From Microbacterium sp. C5A9 (GTDB lineage: Bacteria; Actinomycetota; Actinomycetes; Actinomycetales; Microbacteriaceae), in assembly GCF_022627955.1 (NCBI RefSeq), contig NZ_JABXGD010000007.1:1-64000 (forward strand): a DNA stretch of 64,000 nucleotides, given 5' to 3'. The first letter of the stretch is position 1, and each line of letters begins with the position of its first letter. Below the pieces are notes generated by a model, which did not search any database, was not told the origin of the DNA, and saw only the letters and a list, made by a program, of their open reading frames with translations. Below are positions 49,826-59,260 of this stretch, in pieces. Position numbers and translations under genes: made by a program.

Positions 49826-52800
49826 GTGAGCACCGTGCAACGGGAGCCAGACGCACTCGAACTGGCCTTGTCAGCGTACGATCCGGACGAGCTCTGGACG
49901 TTGATTTTCGCCGCCGCCACGTCCCCGGGCAACAGGCATCGGTCGGTGACATTGGGAAGCAGCTTCGCGGCTGCGCTACGAGCCTCCGCCGCTCCGGCGC
50001 CGGACGAGTACCAACCGCTGCCGTCGATCCAAGCACTGTCCGATCTAGCGGCTACCACCTATGGGATCGGACTGGAGCGTGAAGATTTTATCGCCACCGA
50101 CCCCACCCGAACTGTCTTCCTCGCCGTCGGCGCTGAGCCGCTGCGCGCGGTGCCTGGCCTCACCGAACGGCCGGTCGCCGACCTCACGCGTGCGCTCAGA
50201 ATGGCGGAAGCGGTAGACGGTCGCCTCCACCGGCGATTTCGATTCGGTATCGCGAACGTGGTGAACGTGGCGATGAGGTACGGCGATTTCTGCGTGCGCC
50301 ACCTTGCGGACGCATGGGTACCAGCCCCGGACCTGGAGCTCAACGATGAGGTCTCATTGCCGGACGTTGAGTATGAAGCGACGCGGGCCTTCCTCAACCT
50401 GGATCCCCTCGACCACATCGAACTCGGTGAGGCTGACAAAAGGGCGTTGGAATGGATGACGAACTCCGCAAGTAGGGCCGCGTTCGACGTGGAGAGTCTC
50501 TCCAGTCCGTTCGAAAGGTTCCTTCGCTTTGCTGACACGGCGGGTGGACACCGATGGGTGCCGCCACTCTTCATCCCGGAGATCATGGCTCATGCCGCCC
50601 GAGAGCTGGTGTCTGCGCTCGACCGAGACAGCCAAGCACGAAAGGCCCTCCGGAGCTCTTGCCTGAACCAGATCCGTCAAGCCCTGTGGCGTTTCTCCCA
50701 CCAGTTGATCGAACCCCCGCCCTCCAGCGAAGGCGCCGCCATCCCGCTTCGAGGGATTGACGTTCAGTGGTTGGTACCAGTGAATCCGTCCACTTTCATC
50801 GCCGTCTCGGTCATCTACGTCCCCGACCTGGGGGCCTCGCCGCCGCCATACATCGGCTCAGTGGAGCTGGCGAAACAGGTGAGGGCGCAATCCGGCCCTG
50901 TGCCGGTGCGGATGGCGGGCGGGCGACGCGGAACCATCAAGTCGGGCGCGGAGGTCATCCCGTTGACGGTGTTCGCGGCGCCCGGTCACATCGCTGTGCC
51001 GCAGGCGGTCGGCGAGGCAAAACTCGCGCTTGAAGACCTGACATGGATTGCGGAAACTGCCACGTCCGACGATGATCTTTACGCATTCGCGCGGGATCTG
51101 AGCGCTCCCGATTTCCCTGAGAGCTTCGGGTGGGAGGCGATCAACTACTGGGAGCCGTGGAAAGCTAATGGCAAGTCTTTTTTCAAGGGTGGTGTGGTAC
51201 CCAATGCCGTCTACTTTGAAGCGCACGCGGGCGAGGCCGAGTGGGATCGAGCGGTAGAGCTATCGGATCTCGAAGTGGCGCTCATCGGGGTTGGGCTTCC
51301 ACCGATTCGAGACCTCCGAGCGGCAGAAGTCGCCCCGGGGCCCGTCGCAAACGTCGCGATAATCGCAGGCGACCCCACGTATGACGCCACCCGCGGTGTC
51401 AACACCGCGCCGAGTGTTGACGGGTGGTCGCTCGCTCTCACCGAACCCCCCGTTGCCGTGGCACGGGGGGTTCTAGAGGCAGCATCTACCGACCACCGAC
51501 GGTTCGTCTTCGACTTATGCGGCGGGCTAATCTACGGCTTCGCTGCGCTTGGTGATCGATGGCGTTCCGCGCACCAGGCGATCGATGTGCCCGGATACGT
51601 CCTCTACCTCCACGTATCGGAAGCAGTCCCGGGTGAATCGTCCGGCGTGGTCACGCCGTATCTCGACCCGCATGTGCGTGCCATCGACGAACCGGTCAAC
51701 GTTTTGTGGCGCATCGATGTCGAGGGCTTCGCCGACTCAGCGAATGGAGATCCGCAGGCGGCGAATCTCCTAACAGCGGACGCAGTGTTCGATCTGCTCC
51801 GCGCGGGAGGCATGGATGTCGACACCGCAGCGGCGCTCCGCGACCAGTGGCGCTCAGCGAAACCCTTTCTCATCTTGGAGATGAAGCAGGCACGGACCAC
51901 TCTCAATCACCTGCCTGATCCGTGGCGTCTACGACCCTCTGACGAAAGCCGTATGGTTGCGGCGTTGGGGCGACGACTCCACGATGCCGGCGTTCAACCT
52001 GGCGAGTACCGAGCGGATGATGCGAATCGACTTATCCGCGAACATCTTGCGCCCCTTGCTCTCGAAACCCTGACTGAAGGAATCAAGAGCCACGATGGGA
52101 GCGAGGTGGTGCTGACGGGTATGGAGCAACTGGCGAGGGTGATGGACAGCGCCATTCATCAGCAAGACGATCTATCCCGAGTCGCAGCGAATCTCTCGAC
52201 CGAATGGGATCCGCTCACCCGCACGGCCGAACTCTCGGCGGAGACACTTCAGCTTCGTCAATGTAACGAGATCGTGGTGGAAGCCGCCCTGCGCATCCTG
52301 GACAAGCCGGCGGCGACGAAGCCGATCACTCCTCAGGCATGGAGCGGTCTCCTTGCCGCCGCAGATGCGTACCTCACCGCGACCACATTGAGCGAGCGGA
52401 TGTATCACCAAGTCGCGCCCGCAGTCATCACCCTCAGCCCGATGTACGAGCTGACCGTGGACGACGATCCGCATCCCGACGCATCGGCGTGGGGCCTACG
52501 AAACGACGAACTGACCCGTGCAGCTGCGGGCATTCGGCTGCACGGCACGCAAGACGACGACTCGCTGCAACAGGCGAACGAAGAAGACCACGTCGAAGAT
52601 GCGTTCCAGCAGGCATGGGGAGCGACGTCGCAGGACATGTTCTCCACCCTCGCCGCGCTCGCAAAGTGGGAGACGTTTGAGCCAGGCAGGACGACTGCCC
52701 ACGTCACCGTGGCCGAGGCCACAGTGTGGGTCTGTGATGCGCTGGGCTCGGGCGCGGATGAGTCGCAAAGATCGCGTGTCGAAGCTGCCATCGAGATGCT

Positions 52801-53527
52801 CACGAGCACGGCCGTCCAGATGCAAGCCGTGGAGTGGAAGCCCTGGCAAACGCGCACTCGGCGCCATCGGCTCCTCGTGCAACCGCTGGTGCAAGATTCG
52901 GATGGACGACTCATTGTCAGCCCCCAGTACCTGCTGACCTCCTTTCAGGTCTACTACCGCCACCTCCTCCAAGGGGTTCTTCCCTGGGCGGGAGACGTTC
53001 CTCAGCCTGTCAGCATCGCGCTTGCGGACCGCCGTGCGCGCCGCAATATTCGGTTCGAGAGATTCCTTCAGAACCGGCTAGAGGAACTCGGCTACACCAC
53101 GGTCGCCCGCGTGAAACCCAACGACCACGCGCGGCTCGGCGTGCCGACTCTCACCACCGAGGTCGACCTCGTGTGCGGACGCCCTGGCGATAGCACCATC
53201 TGGTTGATCGAGGCGAAGGACCCTGCGTCGGTGCATGGATTCGCTGAGACGGCGCGACAACTGCGCACCTTCTTCCGCGACCAGGTAGGAGACCGCGGGA
53301 CCAAGCCCAGCTACACAACTCAGCTCGCCCGCAAGGAGAGCGAACTAGCGCCCCACGTCGCGAGCATTGCGACGCGTCTCGGGATCGGCGACCCCCCTGA
53401 CGGCGAGGAGTTTCACCTAAGCACCCTCTTCGTAACCCGAAACCTCACTCCGGCAAGCTACGTCGACGAGCAGTTTCAGGTTGAGACGGCGACGGAGTTT
53501 CTCGCAGCTCGAGGCCACACACATTAG
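49826..53527 (+). CDS. Giant protein with C-terminal PD-(D/E)XK-like nuclease motif
   Basis: About 1233 residues if started at the GTG at 49826; the open frame continues upstream to 49580 but that part is non-coding in character. Most of the protein is unrecognised, with alternating helices and strands. Near the C-terminus, TTEVDLVCGRPGDSTIWLIEAKDPAS (EAK codons at about 53209-53217) has the D-x(n)-E-x-K arrangement of PD-(D/E)XK nucleases, preceded by the helix RFLQNRLEELGYTTVARV. Size, island location and divergent RES pair suggest a phage-defence nuclease; no helicase or ATPase motif was seen. Exact start is uncertain. Confidence 0.78.
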   Translation: MSTVQREPDALELALSAYDPDELWTLIFAAATSPGNRHRSVTLGSSFAAALRASAAPAPDEYQPLPSIQALSDLAATTYGIGLEREDFIATDPTRTVFLAVGAEPLRAVPGLTERPVADLTRALRMAEAVDGRLHRRFRFGIANVVNVAMRYGDFCVRHLADAWVPAPDLELNDEVSLPDVEYEATRAFLNLDPLDHIELGEADKRALEWMTNSASRAAFDVESLSSPFERFLRFADTAGGHRWVPPLFIPEIMAHAARELVSALDRDSQARKALRSSCLNQIRQALWRFSHQLIEPPPSSEGAAIPLRGIDVQWLVPVNPSTFIAVSVIYVPDLGASPPPYIGSVELAKQVRAQSGPVPVRMAGGRRGTIKSGAEVIPLTVFAAPGHIAVPQAVGEAKLALEDLTWIAETATSDDDLYAFARDLSAPDFPESFGWEAINYWEPWKANGKSFFKGGVVPNAVYFEAHAGEAEWDRAVELSDLEVALIGVGLPPIRDLRAAEVAPGPVANVAIIAGDPTYDATRGVNTAPSVDGWSLALTEPPVAVARGVLEAASTDHRRFVFDLCGGLIYGFAALGDRWRSAHQAIDVPGYVLYLHVSEAVPGESSGVVTPYLDPHVRAIDEPVNVLWRIDVEGFADSANGDPQAANLLTADAVFDLLRAGGMDVDTAAALRDQWRSAKPFLILEMKQARTTLNHLPDPWRLRPSDESRMVAALGRRLHDAGVQPGEYRADDANRLIREHLAPLALETLTEGIKSHDGSEVVLTGMEQLARVMDSAIHQQDDLSRVAANLSTEWDPLTRTAELSAETLQLRQCNEIVVEAALRILDKPAATKPITPQAWSGLLAAADAYLTATTLSERMYHQVAPAVITLSPMYELTVDDDPHPDASAWGLRNDELTRAAAGIRLHGTQDDDSLQQANEEDHVEDAFQQAWGATSQDMFSTLAALAKWETFEPGRTTAHVTVAEATVWVCDALGSGADESQRSRVEAAIEMLTSTAVQMQAVEWKPWQTRTRRHRLLVQPLVQDSDGRLIVSPQYLLTSFQVYYRHLLQGVLPWAGDVPQPVSIALADRRARRNIRFERFLQNRLEELGYTTVARVKPNDHARLGVPTLTTEVDLVCGRPGDSTIWLIEAKDPASVHGFAETARQLRTFFRDQVGDRGTKPSYTTQLARKESELAPHVASIATRLGIGDPPDGEEFHLSTLFVTRNLTPASYVDEQFQVETATEFLAARGHTH

Positions 53528-53573
53528 ACGACGTGTGAGCGGTGCGCGCTACGCCGTTGCGTTGCCACGAGCT

Positions 53574-54224
53574 CTATCGCCACTTCTGACCTTCGATAAT
53601 CCGGGCCAGAGCTGCTACGTCGCCGCCACGCCTGAACCATTCCACAGGGCTGTGCTGACCGTCGGTGACCATGGTCGACTGCGGCGTCGCCATCAGAGCA
53701 GATACCGACATCCATCCCTTGTCTTTTACGATGTCGATGATCTCGGTTAGGTGCGGTAGGAGTTTCCCCGGCGAGGAGAGGCTGAACTGCCACGACGGAA
53801 AACGCCGGGACTGTGCAACATCGACCATGTACAACTCGCCGCGGTCGGCGGCAGCAAAGAGCGACTCTTCGTCCATATGCAAGAAGCCAGCGGCTGCGGA
53901 AGCAGATACGGTCTGGAGCACGCTCGTCAGAAGAGTGCTCGCTACACTCGCGAGAAGACCCCCGCGAGCAACTTCGATCGATGTCGCCTCGAGCGACTCT
54001 GGCGTGAACGCCTTGGACTGGATGAGATAGCTGACCTCCTGCGGAGTCAGCTCTTCCTGATCCGCGATCGGTCGCTCTGCGCGGAGCTGGTCAGTCAGCG
54101 CTCGAACGATGAAGTCCCCGTCCGCGTTCAACCGGCCGACGGCGTCGACGAACGCCGCGATCGCATCGGTGGATGGCTGTGCCTGCCAAGGGCGGGTTCG
54201 TGGCTGGCCTTTGGTTTCATCCAT
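53574..54224 (-). CDS. Orphan RES-antitoxin-like protein
   Basis: A 216-residue protein paralogous to the antitoxin at 48740-49513: both share an LTxQxxxxLIxSxxFTPE segment, a middle HTH-like part with GELYMVDVAQSRRFPSWQFS versus the RLYPRWQF motif, GKLLPHL versus STIPHLP, MATPQ versus MTTPQ, and the C-terminal SPVEWFRRGGDVAALARII versus TPIEWLAAAKDPAPVVDIL. No RES toxin gene is beside it. It is convergent with the giant nuclease gene (46-bp gap) and divergent from the NACHT gene. Could neutralise the same toxin, or be a regulator. Confidence 0.75.
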   Translation of the reverse strand: MDETKGQPRTRPWQAQPSTDAIAAFVDAVGRLNADGDFIVRALTDQLRAERPIADQEELTPQEVSYLIQSKAFTPESLEATSIEVARGGLLASVASTLLTSVLQTVSASAAAGFLHMDEESLFAAADRGELYMVDVAQSRRFPSWQFSLSSPGKLLPHLTEIIDIVKDKGWMSVSALMATPQSTMVTDGQHSPVEWFRRGGDVAALARIIEGQKWR

Positions 54225-54506
54225 GTGCGACAGCGTAGATGAGCCTCCGCTGGAAGGGGAGGTCTCCCGGGGAATCGACGGCGCGCATCCCATAGAGCCG
54301 ATGACAGTCGGCGAGATCGCAGACGTCGTCTGCTGGGCCCGGGCGCGCCTGCGGGTCTGGTTGGGGCGCGTTCGCTCGCTACCCAAGAGAACCCCGACGC
54401 TATCGAACGCCTCTGCTTGCTTGGTTCAACCGGATGGGAGAACAGCACTGGTGCAGAATGTCACTGGAGCGCCTGTTCGGCGTCGACGTTGACCCGGAAG
54501 GACTTC

Positions 54507-57239
54507 GTGGGCCACTACAACCTCAACCGAATGGGCTGGCAGCAATTCGAGCACATGCTCCAGGCGCTCGCGAAGGCTGAGTTGGGCAATGGTGTCAGGC
54601 CGTTTGGTTCAGGTAGGGACGCGCAGCGCGACGCTACGTTCGACGGCCGCGTCGACTTCCCGGTCGGGGCGGGCGCGAAATGGGATGGCTACGGCGTCGT
54701 TCAAATGAAGTACAACGAGAAACCGGTCTCAACGACGGCTGACTGGCGGTGGTTCCTTGACGAGGTCCGCTCCGAGCTGCGTGGCTGGCTCGTAAAGAAG
54801 AGGGTCGGCGAGAAGACGCCGGAGTACCTGCTTTTCTCCACCAACGTCGTGCTGACCGGGACGAAAGACACTGGCGGTCGTGACCAGTTCGACCAGCTTC
54901 TTGCCGCCAACGCAGAAGACTTGGGGCTGCGTGGATGGTACGTGTGGGACTACGACGAGATTCGCGTCATGCTCGACACCCACACGTCTATTCGACAGCG
55001 ATACCTAGAGCAGATCGTCACCGGCGACTTTCTTGCGCAAGTCGCCGAATTGCTCCCCGAGAAGACGGCTCTCGAGGCGGATCGGCTCGCTGGGCACGCC
55101 GTCGCCGAGCTGATCAACCGGCAATGGGTTCGAACGGGCGATGCGGGGTACAACGATGCGTCGAAAGTGACACTCGCGGACATTGCAATCGATCTGCCCT
55201 TCACGGCGGGCGTGACCGCGGACGCGGAAGGCCAGTCGCGGAGGATGACCGCCGCCGAGACGGTGCGCATCGGCGACCTCCACCTGTCAACCACCGCCGG
55301 CCGTGGGCCCCATGGGGTGGTCATCGTCGGAGGCCCGGGTCAGGGCAAGAGCACGATCGCCCAAGTGATCGCCCACACGTATCGTGTCGCCTTCCTCGCT
55401 GACACGAACGTCGAGGAGTACGGCGAGAGGGCTAAGCGCGCCTTCGATGGCCTCGACACACGGCTCAGGAAGGCGGGTATCCCGAACCCGCAGAAACGTC
55501 GATGGCCGTTCGTGATCGAACTGGCGAAGGCGGGGGCCGTGATCGCATCCTCCCCGTCGACGTTTTCGTTGCTCACCTACATCGCCGATTCCATACTGAT
55601 TCGGGGGAAGAAGTCGGACCCGAGTGCGTTGCTGGACTGGTTGCGCACCTGGCCGTCATGCCTCGTGCTCGACGGCCTTGATGAGGTGCCTGACGCGAAG
55701 ATCCGCAGCCGGCTCATCGAGGCGGTCACAGCGCTGGTGAGCGAGCTGAGCTCGGAGAAGGCGGACGTGCTCTTCGTCGCCACAACACGCCCACAGGGGT
55801 ATCGACGGGAGTTCGACGACGCGTTTCCCTGCACGCAGATCACCCTGTCTGAACTCACCGAGACGGAAGCGATCAGCTACTCGGAAGCTCTCACCGCGTT
55901 GCGGGCAGCCAATGATCCAGACCTCGCTGAGCAGGTTGCACAAAGGCTCATCACGGCGGTCCACGAACGAGTCACGCAACGACTGATGACCACACCGTTG
56001 CAGGTGACGATCATGACGGCTCTCGCTGAAGAGGCAGTCGACCTTCCGACGGATCGATTCGAGCTGTTCGACCGGTACTATCGCGTCGTCTACGACCGTG
56101 AACTGGCGAAAAGCGAAGCCTTCACGGAACTGAAGTCGCTGCGCCCCCACATCGACCATCTTCACGAGCAGGCCGGGCTCAAGTTGCAGGCACGAACTGA
56201 GCGACCAGGGAACTCGGACGCTGTCCTCACGAAATCCGAGATCTCGCGTATTCTTCGCCACCGGCTCAGCTCGGCCGGATTCGAAGAGAGTGAATCGGAG
56301 TCGATCGCGACGACCCTCCTCAAACTTTCGACGGAACGACTGGTCATGCTCGTCTCTCCGAAGACATCGAAGTACGAGTTCGAAGTGCGATCGTTGCAGG
56401 AATATATGGCGGCTCGCGCGATCACCGATGGTGACGAACAGGTCGTCTTGCAGAACCTGCGCGAACTCGTTCCATCGAGTCACTGGCGCAACACGTGGCT
56501 GCTCGCGGCGGGACGCCTGCTGAAGCGTCGAGAGCACCTCATCGATGACGTCATCGACATCGTCGTTCGATACGACATTCAATCTGCCGAGTCGCCGATC
56601 ACAGCCCTCGGCGCGAGCCTCGCTGGCGACCTCTACCTAGACAACTTCGGGATCGAGTTCCCGGCGACACGACGCAAACTCCTCAGCGCCGCTGTGAACC
56701 AGTTCGCAGATCTCGCTGATGGCATGCCGGCCGGCGTTGCGAACCTTCTGGCGACTGCGTTGGAACAAAGCGAGCGAGAGCACGCCATCGTGCTTGATGC
56801 CCTGCACGAGCTCAGCCGCGAGAACCCGTCCAACCTTGCCACCCGCGCATTGAGCGACAATCGCACCGGTATGTCAGATCTCGCCAAGCAGGCACGAACG
56901 ACGTTGACCGAGGGTCGGAAGTACATTAGACCCGAACCCGGACCGATCCACGCTGATGCGGCGATCCTCGCACGTGCTCTCGCCCGGGCATCCAACCCAG
57001 GCGCGGAGGTCCTACTCCTTGTCGAGCAACTGCAGACGCCTGGTGCTGTCTGGCGGGGACGTTCGCTCGGAGTCTCGGTCGACATGCTGATTGCCCTTGA
57101 GAGAGACGCCGCTCGCCCCGCCCTTGCAGCTGCCGCGAAGAGCTTGTCTCAGAGCAGCCCGGCAAGCGCCGCCCTCAGTATCGAGCTCCTCCGGTTGCAC
57201 GCCGCGTCGAAGCTTCGAGGCGACACGTTCGCAAAGTAG
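54507..57239 (+). CDS. Mrr-like nuclease domain fused to a NACHT-type STAND NTPase
   Basis: A 910-residue protein. The N-terminus, NLNRMGWQQFEHMLQALAKAELG followed by GSGRDAQRDATFDG and GYGVVQMKYNE, is an Mrr/restriction-endonuclease-like domain (Asp and Q-x-K core). The NTPase has Walker A GGPGQGKST (Lys281) and Walker B CLVLDGLDEVPD (Asp389), the NACHT hallmark, with ATTRPQGY as the downstream sensor Arg region. The last 300 residues are helical repeats. GTG at 54507 is chosen because GGAAGGA lies four bases upstream and the domain then starts cleanly. Bacterial NACHT proteins are anti-phage sensors; the nuclease would be the effector. Confidence 0.88.
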   Translation: MGHYNLNRMGWQQFEHMLQALAKAELGNGVRPFGSGRDAQRDATFDGRVDFPVGAGAKWDGYGVVQMKYNEKPVSTTADWRWFLDEVRSELRGWLVKKRVGEKTPEYLLFSTNVVLTGTKDTGGRDQFDQLLAANAEDLGLRGWYVWDYDEIRVMLDTHTSIRQRYLEQIVTGDFLAQVAELLPEKTALEADRLAGHAVAELINRQWVRTGDAGYNDASKVTLADIAIDLPFTAGVTADAEGQSRRMTAAETVRIGDLHLSTTAGRGPHGVVIVGGPGQGKSTIAQVIAHTYRVAFLADTNVEEYGERAKRAFDGLDTRLRKAGIPNPQKRRWPFVIELAKAGAVIASSPSTFSLLTYIADSILIRGKKSDPSALLDWLRTWPSCLVLDGLDEVPDAKIRSRLIEAVTALVSELSSEKADVLFVATTRPQGYRREFDDAFPCTQITLSELTETEAISYSEALTALRAANDPDLAEQVAQRLITAVHERVTQRLMTTPLQVTIMTALAEEAVDLPTDRFELFDRYYRVVYDRELAKSEAFTELKSLRPHIDHLHEQAGLKLQARTERPGNSDAVLTKSEISRILRHRLSSAGFEESESESIATTLLKLSTERLVMLVSPKTSKYEFEVRSLQEYMAARAITDGDEQVVLQNLRELVPSSHWRNTWLLAAGRLLKRREHLIDDVIDIVVRYDIQSAESPITALGASLAGDLYLDNFGIEFPATRRKLLSAAVNQFADLADGMPAGVANLLATALEQSEREHAIVLDALHELSRENPSNLATRALSDNRTGMSDLAKQARTTLTEGRKYIRPEPGPIHADAAILARALARASNPGAEVLLLVEQLQTPGAVWRGRSLGVSVDMLIALERDAARPALAAAAKSLSQSSPASAALSIELLRLHAASKLRGDTFAK

Positions 57240-57315
57240 TCACACCGCCGTCGCGCACGACTCAAGCACAAGCACAGCTGAGAAGCACGCAACGTTCGGC
57301 AACTAGAATCATGCC

Positions 57316-57633
57316 GTGACCGCTCAGCCTGCACCGAAGCCTCGGCTCGGAGGTGCGCTCGAGCGCGGTGCGGCCGAGGAACTTGCCCGCACGCTGCGAG
57401 CTGTCGCCGACCCGACTCGCCTGCAGATCTTGAGCATCATTCTGGGATCCGCGGACGAACGTGCGACTGTCGGGCAGCTGGCGGACATGCTCGGTTTGCG
57501 GCAACCAACGGTGACGCACCACGTCCGGATACTCCTTGATGACGGGTTCGTCACGAGGGTGCAGGATGGCAAGCTCGGATGGATCTCCGTCCATCCCGAG
57601 CGTCGTGCCGCGGTCGAAGATTTTCTCCGATGA
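57316..57633 (+). CDS. arsR: ArsR-family repressor
   Basis: A 105-residue ArsR/SmtB winged helix: EELARTLRAVADPTRLQILSIILGSADERATVGQLADMLGLRQPTVTHHVRILLDDGFVTRVQDGKLGWISVHP. The usual arsenic-sensing CVC motif of helix 4 is absent (ATVGQLADML instead), so ligand sensing must differ, or it senses another signal. TAGAAT at 57304-57309 lies six bases before the GTG, implying a leaderless mRNA. It overlaps arsC by ATGA. Confidence 0.88.
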   Translation: MTAQPAPKPRLGGALERGAAEELARTLRAVADPTRLQILSIILGSADERATVGQLADMLGLRQPTVTHHVRILLDDGFVTRVQDGKLGWISVHPERRAAVEDFLR

Positions 57634-58589
57634 GCGAGAAGCACACGCACCGTGTCGGGCGACCACTCGACGAGCAGGCGGCTCGGGATCGCGCGGTGCA
57701 GGTCGCAGTACTCGGTAACCCCGAGACCCTGCGCACCCTGAGCGCCTTGGCATCCGGTATGCACGAATCTGACCTTGCCGGCGAACTCGGTATCGATTCC
57801 ACCGGTGTCGATCAAGCGCTCAGGTCATTGCAGATGGCCGGTCTCATCCGGCGCGAGAAGAGCGATGCATGGATGCCAACGATCGACGCGTGGGTGCGTT
57901 TCGGACGTCTGCTCAGCAGCGATTCTCTGACAGCGGGATCCCCAGAGAATCCCGTGATGGCGCTTCCTCGTGCGGTTGGCACCGTGGTTGAAGACCTCGC
58001 GTATCGCTTCAGTTCTACGTTCAGTCGAGAAACGGTCGCAGGATACGTCGCTCAAAGCTATCGGCTGCTGAGCCAACGGACGCGGGTCCGTGAGCACCTG
58101 TTGACGATGACGGCGCGGTACGCCGCGGACCGCCTAGACGCTCTCGCCACGGCCCAAGGCCTGGTACTACGGGACACCCCGGAGGTGCTATTCGTCTGCG
58201 TGCAGAACGCTGGGAGGTCGCAGATGGCGGGGGCGTTCTTGCGGCATTTCGCGGGCGGACGTGTTCACGTGCGCACCGCCGGGTCTGCTCCATCGGACAC
58301 AGCGCATCCTCGCGTGGCTGCGGCGCTGAGCGAAGTCGGGGTTGAGCTGTGGGGCGAGTTCCCCAAACCGCTCACGGATGAAGTCGTGCGTGCGGCGGAC
58401 TACGTCATCACGATGGGGTGCGGCGACTCGTGCCCGATTTTCCCCGGGCGACGCTACATGGAATGGGATCTCGCCGATCCGCTCGAGCTCGATGATGTCG
58501 GTCTTCGCGCCGTGCGTGATGAGGTCCGCTCACGGGTTCTTGACCTTCTTCAGGAACTGGGCATCGAGGCTCAGGAGGCGAGCCGGTAG
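57630..58589 (+). CDS. arsC: ArsC-type low-molecular-weight phosphatase fused to an N-terminal HTH domain
   Basis: A 319-residue protein. Residues 1-110 are a winged-helix-like domain (LASGMHESDLAGELGIDSTGVDQALRSLQMAGLIRREKSDAW), 138-178 a three-helix bundle (YRLLSQRTRVREHLLTMTARYAA), and 185-319 a low-molecular-weight tyrosine-phosphatase-type arsenate reductase with the CX5R loop CVQNAGRS (Cys190, Arg196) and the acid loop WDLADPLEL. Actinobacterial relatives reduce arsenate with mycothiol or thioredoxin. Coupled to arsR. Its 3' end overlaps the convergent regulator gene by 19 bases. Confidence 0.9.
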   Translation: MSEKHTHRVGRPLDEQAARDRAVQVAVLGNPETLRTLSALASGMHESDLAGELGIDSTGVDQALRSLQMAGLIRREKSDAWMPTIDAWVRFGRLLSSDSLTAGSPENPVMALPRAVGTVVEDLAYRFSSTFSRETVAGYVAQSYRLLSQRTRVREHLLTMTARYAADRLDALATAQGLVLRDTPEVLFVCVQNAGRSQMAGAFLRHFAGGRVHVRTAGSAPSDTAHPRVAAALSEVGVELWGEFPKPLTDEVVRAADYVITMGCGDSCPIFPGRRYMEWDLADPLELDDVGLRAVRDEVRSRVLDLLQELGIEAQEASR

Positions 58590-59260
58590 CCGGCGACGCG
58601 GACAGTTTCGATCAGCGCCTGTGCTGGTGCGAAGGCGGCCAGTCGCGAGCGGAGTTTTGTCATTGCTACCCGCACTGAGGCGTGGGGATCTTCGAGGTCG
58701 GATCCGAAGGAAAGTGCTAGAGCGCCGATGCTCACACTGTCTGGGTAGGCGCGGATGATCTGATGCAGCAGCTCGAATTCTCGTGCGGGTAGCAGCAGCG
58801 CGTGATCTTGCCAGCGCAGGCTTCTGTGCGAGACGTCGAGCGTCAATTCCCCGATACGCAGTGTGCGATCTGGAGCGGCGGATCGTGGATGCAGCCGTGA
58901 CACTTCGCGCAGTCGGTCCGGGGTGACGGGGAGTCGGACGGTACCGCGCACTCCGGCACTCATCGCCGCTGCGATTGTCGCGGTTTCCGTCGCATCGGAG
59001 ATACCCAGGAATAGGGCACCGTCGCACACGGGACCCGCGATCTGGATGATCGCGGCGAGCTTCTCGAATGGTTCTCCGCTGCCGAGGACGAGGGATGCGT
59101 GATGGTCGTGCGCGAGGTCAGCGAGCGCTTCGACGACTTCTGCGTGGACGGTAACGGGGACTCCCGCATGGCGGAACTCGGCAAAGCTCCCGCGCAGTAC
59201 GTCGGGTCCGCGTCCGTGGAGCACGAACCGCGGGTTCCCATCCCTGCCGGTGTCGGTCAT
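58571..59260 (-). CDS. OmpR/PhoB-type winged-helix regulator with degenerate receiver
   Basis: A 229-residue regulator. The C-terminal 100 residues are an OmpR-type effector domain ([44 protein letters not shown]...[13 protein letters not shown]...[11 protein letters not shown]). The N-terminal 120 residues have a receiver-like length but lack a clear acidic pocket or phosphoacceptor Asp in the normal place, so it may work without phosphorylation. The last gene of the pst operon, coupled to pstB by ATGA, in the place where phoU is often found. Confidence 0.82.
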   Translation of the reverse strand: MTDTGRDGNPRFVLHGRGPDVLRGSFAEFRHAGVPVTVHAEVVEALADLAHDHHASLVLGSGEPFEKLAAIIQIAGPVCDGALFLGISDATETATIAAAMSAGVRGTVRLPVTPDRLREVSRLHPRSAAPDRTLRIGELTLDVSHRSLRWQDHALLLPAREFELLHQIIRAYPDSVSIGALALSFGSDLEDPHASVRVAMTKLRSRLAAFAPAQALIETVRVAGYRLAS

